This document shows positions 5,755 to 6,252 of a DNA stretch of 6,252 nt, piece after piece; the stretch's first letter is position 1; each line of letters starts with the position of its first letter. The position numbers and the translations under genes were made by a program. The notes under the pieces are model-generated. The model saw nothing but the letters and a program-made list of their open reading frames with translations. It was not told the origin of the DNA and ran no database searches. This stretch comes from Pseudomonadota bacterium (GTDB taxonomy: Bacteria > Pseudomonadota > Alphaproteobacteria > Sphingomonadales > Sphingomonadaceae): positions 1-6,252 of the forward strand of contig JAEWIL010000046.1 in assembly GCA_023387085.1 (NCBI GenBank), written 5' to 3'.

Positions 5755-6252
5755 TCAGGTCGATAGCGTCCAGCGCACCCGGACTTCGAGTCCCCCCAAA
5801 GGCGACCGCGCAAGCGCCAGTTCGCCGCGCGTCGCTTCGGCCAGTTCGCGCGCGATGGCGAGGCCCAACCCATAGCCCTCTCCAGCCGAGTCGATGCGAG
5901 CCCCACGGAGAATCGCTTCGCCGCGCTGCGCCGAATCGAGCCCCGGCCCGTCATCGCCGACGGTCAGTATTCCGTCGCGCCCCGCCGATTCCACCGCGAC
6001 ATGGACAAGACGCCGGGCATGGCGTGCGGCATTTTCTAGCAAGGGTCCCAGCAGTTCCGCGGCATCGTCGCTCGCCAGCGGCAACGTCTCCTGCTCGCCG
6101 CACACGAGTGAAAAGGCAATGCGCTCGCCTGCCTCGGTCTGCTCGATCACCGCGACGAGCCGTTCGATCAGCGGCAGCGCAACGGTACTGCGTCCTTCGT
6201 GAACGAGGCTGATACGTGTCCGCGCGAGTTCCCCGGGGGGGGGCGCCGGCCC
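5755..6252 (-). CDS. Sensor histidine kinase, C-terminal catalytic (HATPase) portion; N-terminus beyond right edge
   Basis: The last 165 residues of a two-component sensor kinase. Seen: the end of the dimerisation region (ELARTRISL, after the phospho-accepting His, which is outside the window), N box ELLGPLLENAARHA, G1 box DDGPGLD, and G2 box GEGYGLGLAIARELAEATRGE, then the final strand LEVRVRW. The linker AILRGARIDSAGEGYGLGL resembles PhoQ-like kinases, where (R)RGxRxD precedes the ATP-lid glycines. The frame is open to the window edge, so the GTG at 6150 is not the real start. Its response-regulator partner is expected upstream (to the right). No strong terminator is visible after the stop; a weak seven-pair hairpin with two wobbles lies near 5713-5729. 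The first residues visible (GPAPPPGE) come from a G-run at 6235-6243 and may be wrong. The signal sensed is unknown. Confidence 0.88.
   Translation of the reverse strand, partial: GPAPPPGELARTRISLVHEGRSTVALPLIERLVAVIEQTEAGERIAFSLVCGEQETLPLASDDAAELLGPLLENAARHARRLVHVAVESAGRDGILTVGDDGPGLDSAQRGEAILRGARIDSAGEGYGLGLAIARELAEATRGELALARSPLGGLEVRVRWTLST

Noticed and set aside
5755..6150. A complete 131-residue ATPase protein starting at GTG 6150
   Set aside because: The frame stays open to the window edge with residues typical of the kinase dimerisation region, so this is an internal codon of a larger truncated gene.
1..6252. CRISPR array, tRNA, rRNA, insertion sequence or attachment site
   Set aside because: No regularly spaced repeats, cloverleaf-like sequence, transposase motif or flanking target duplication was seen.

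Overview
The window looks like chromosomal DNA from a high-GC alphaproteobacterium, most likely a sphingomonad (Sphingopyxis/Sphingomonas type). The reasons are the GC-rich codon use with AT-rich promoter gaps, the Xanthomonas/Caulobacter-type TonB-dependent receptor, and an iolR-iolC order like that of alphaproteobacterial myo-inositol loci. The genus is inferred from style, not from a search.

Layout, left to right. Positions 1-636 (minus) hold the N-terminal two thirds of iolC, 5-dehydro-2-deoxygluconokinase, running off the left edge. A 94-bp AT-rich gap separates it from iolR (731-1609, minus), an RpiR-type HTH plus SIS-domain regulator. A 138-bp divergent promoter region (1610-1747) carries a perfect inverted repeat over the likely iolR -10 box and two further dyads facing the next gene. 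Then comes iolG (1748-2731, plus), an inositol 2-dehydrogenase of the Gfo/Idh/MocA family, ended by a strong hairpin terminator. The 317-bp convergent gap 2732-3048 contains that terminator, a structured intergenic repeat (about 2825-2960) and a second strong terminator for the gene on the other side. Positions 3049-5583 (minus) encode an 844-residue TonB-dependent outer-membrane receptor with a signal peptide. Upstream of it, 5584-5754 holds a likely promoter, dyad elements and a Pho-box-like direct repeat. Positions 5755-6252 (minus) are the C-terminal ATPase part of a sensor histidine kinase that runs off the right edge, where the sequence ends in a suspicious G-run.

How it works together: IolG oxidises myo-inositol to 2-keto-myo-inositol (first step), and IolC phosphorylates 5-dehydro-2-deoxygluconate later in the same pathway. 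IolR is the presumed local repressor, answering to a sugar-phosphate-like pathway intermediate. The receptor beside the cluster is a candidate for bringing inositol or an inositol derivative across the outer membrane. Its promoter shares short words (TTGCAA, ATTCCA, TAGAAT) with the iolC promoter region, which hints at but does not prove common control. I see no CRISPR array, tRNA, rRNA or transposase, and no evidence of a wholly new system. The most interesting leads are the receptor-iol link and the regulatory dyads.
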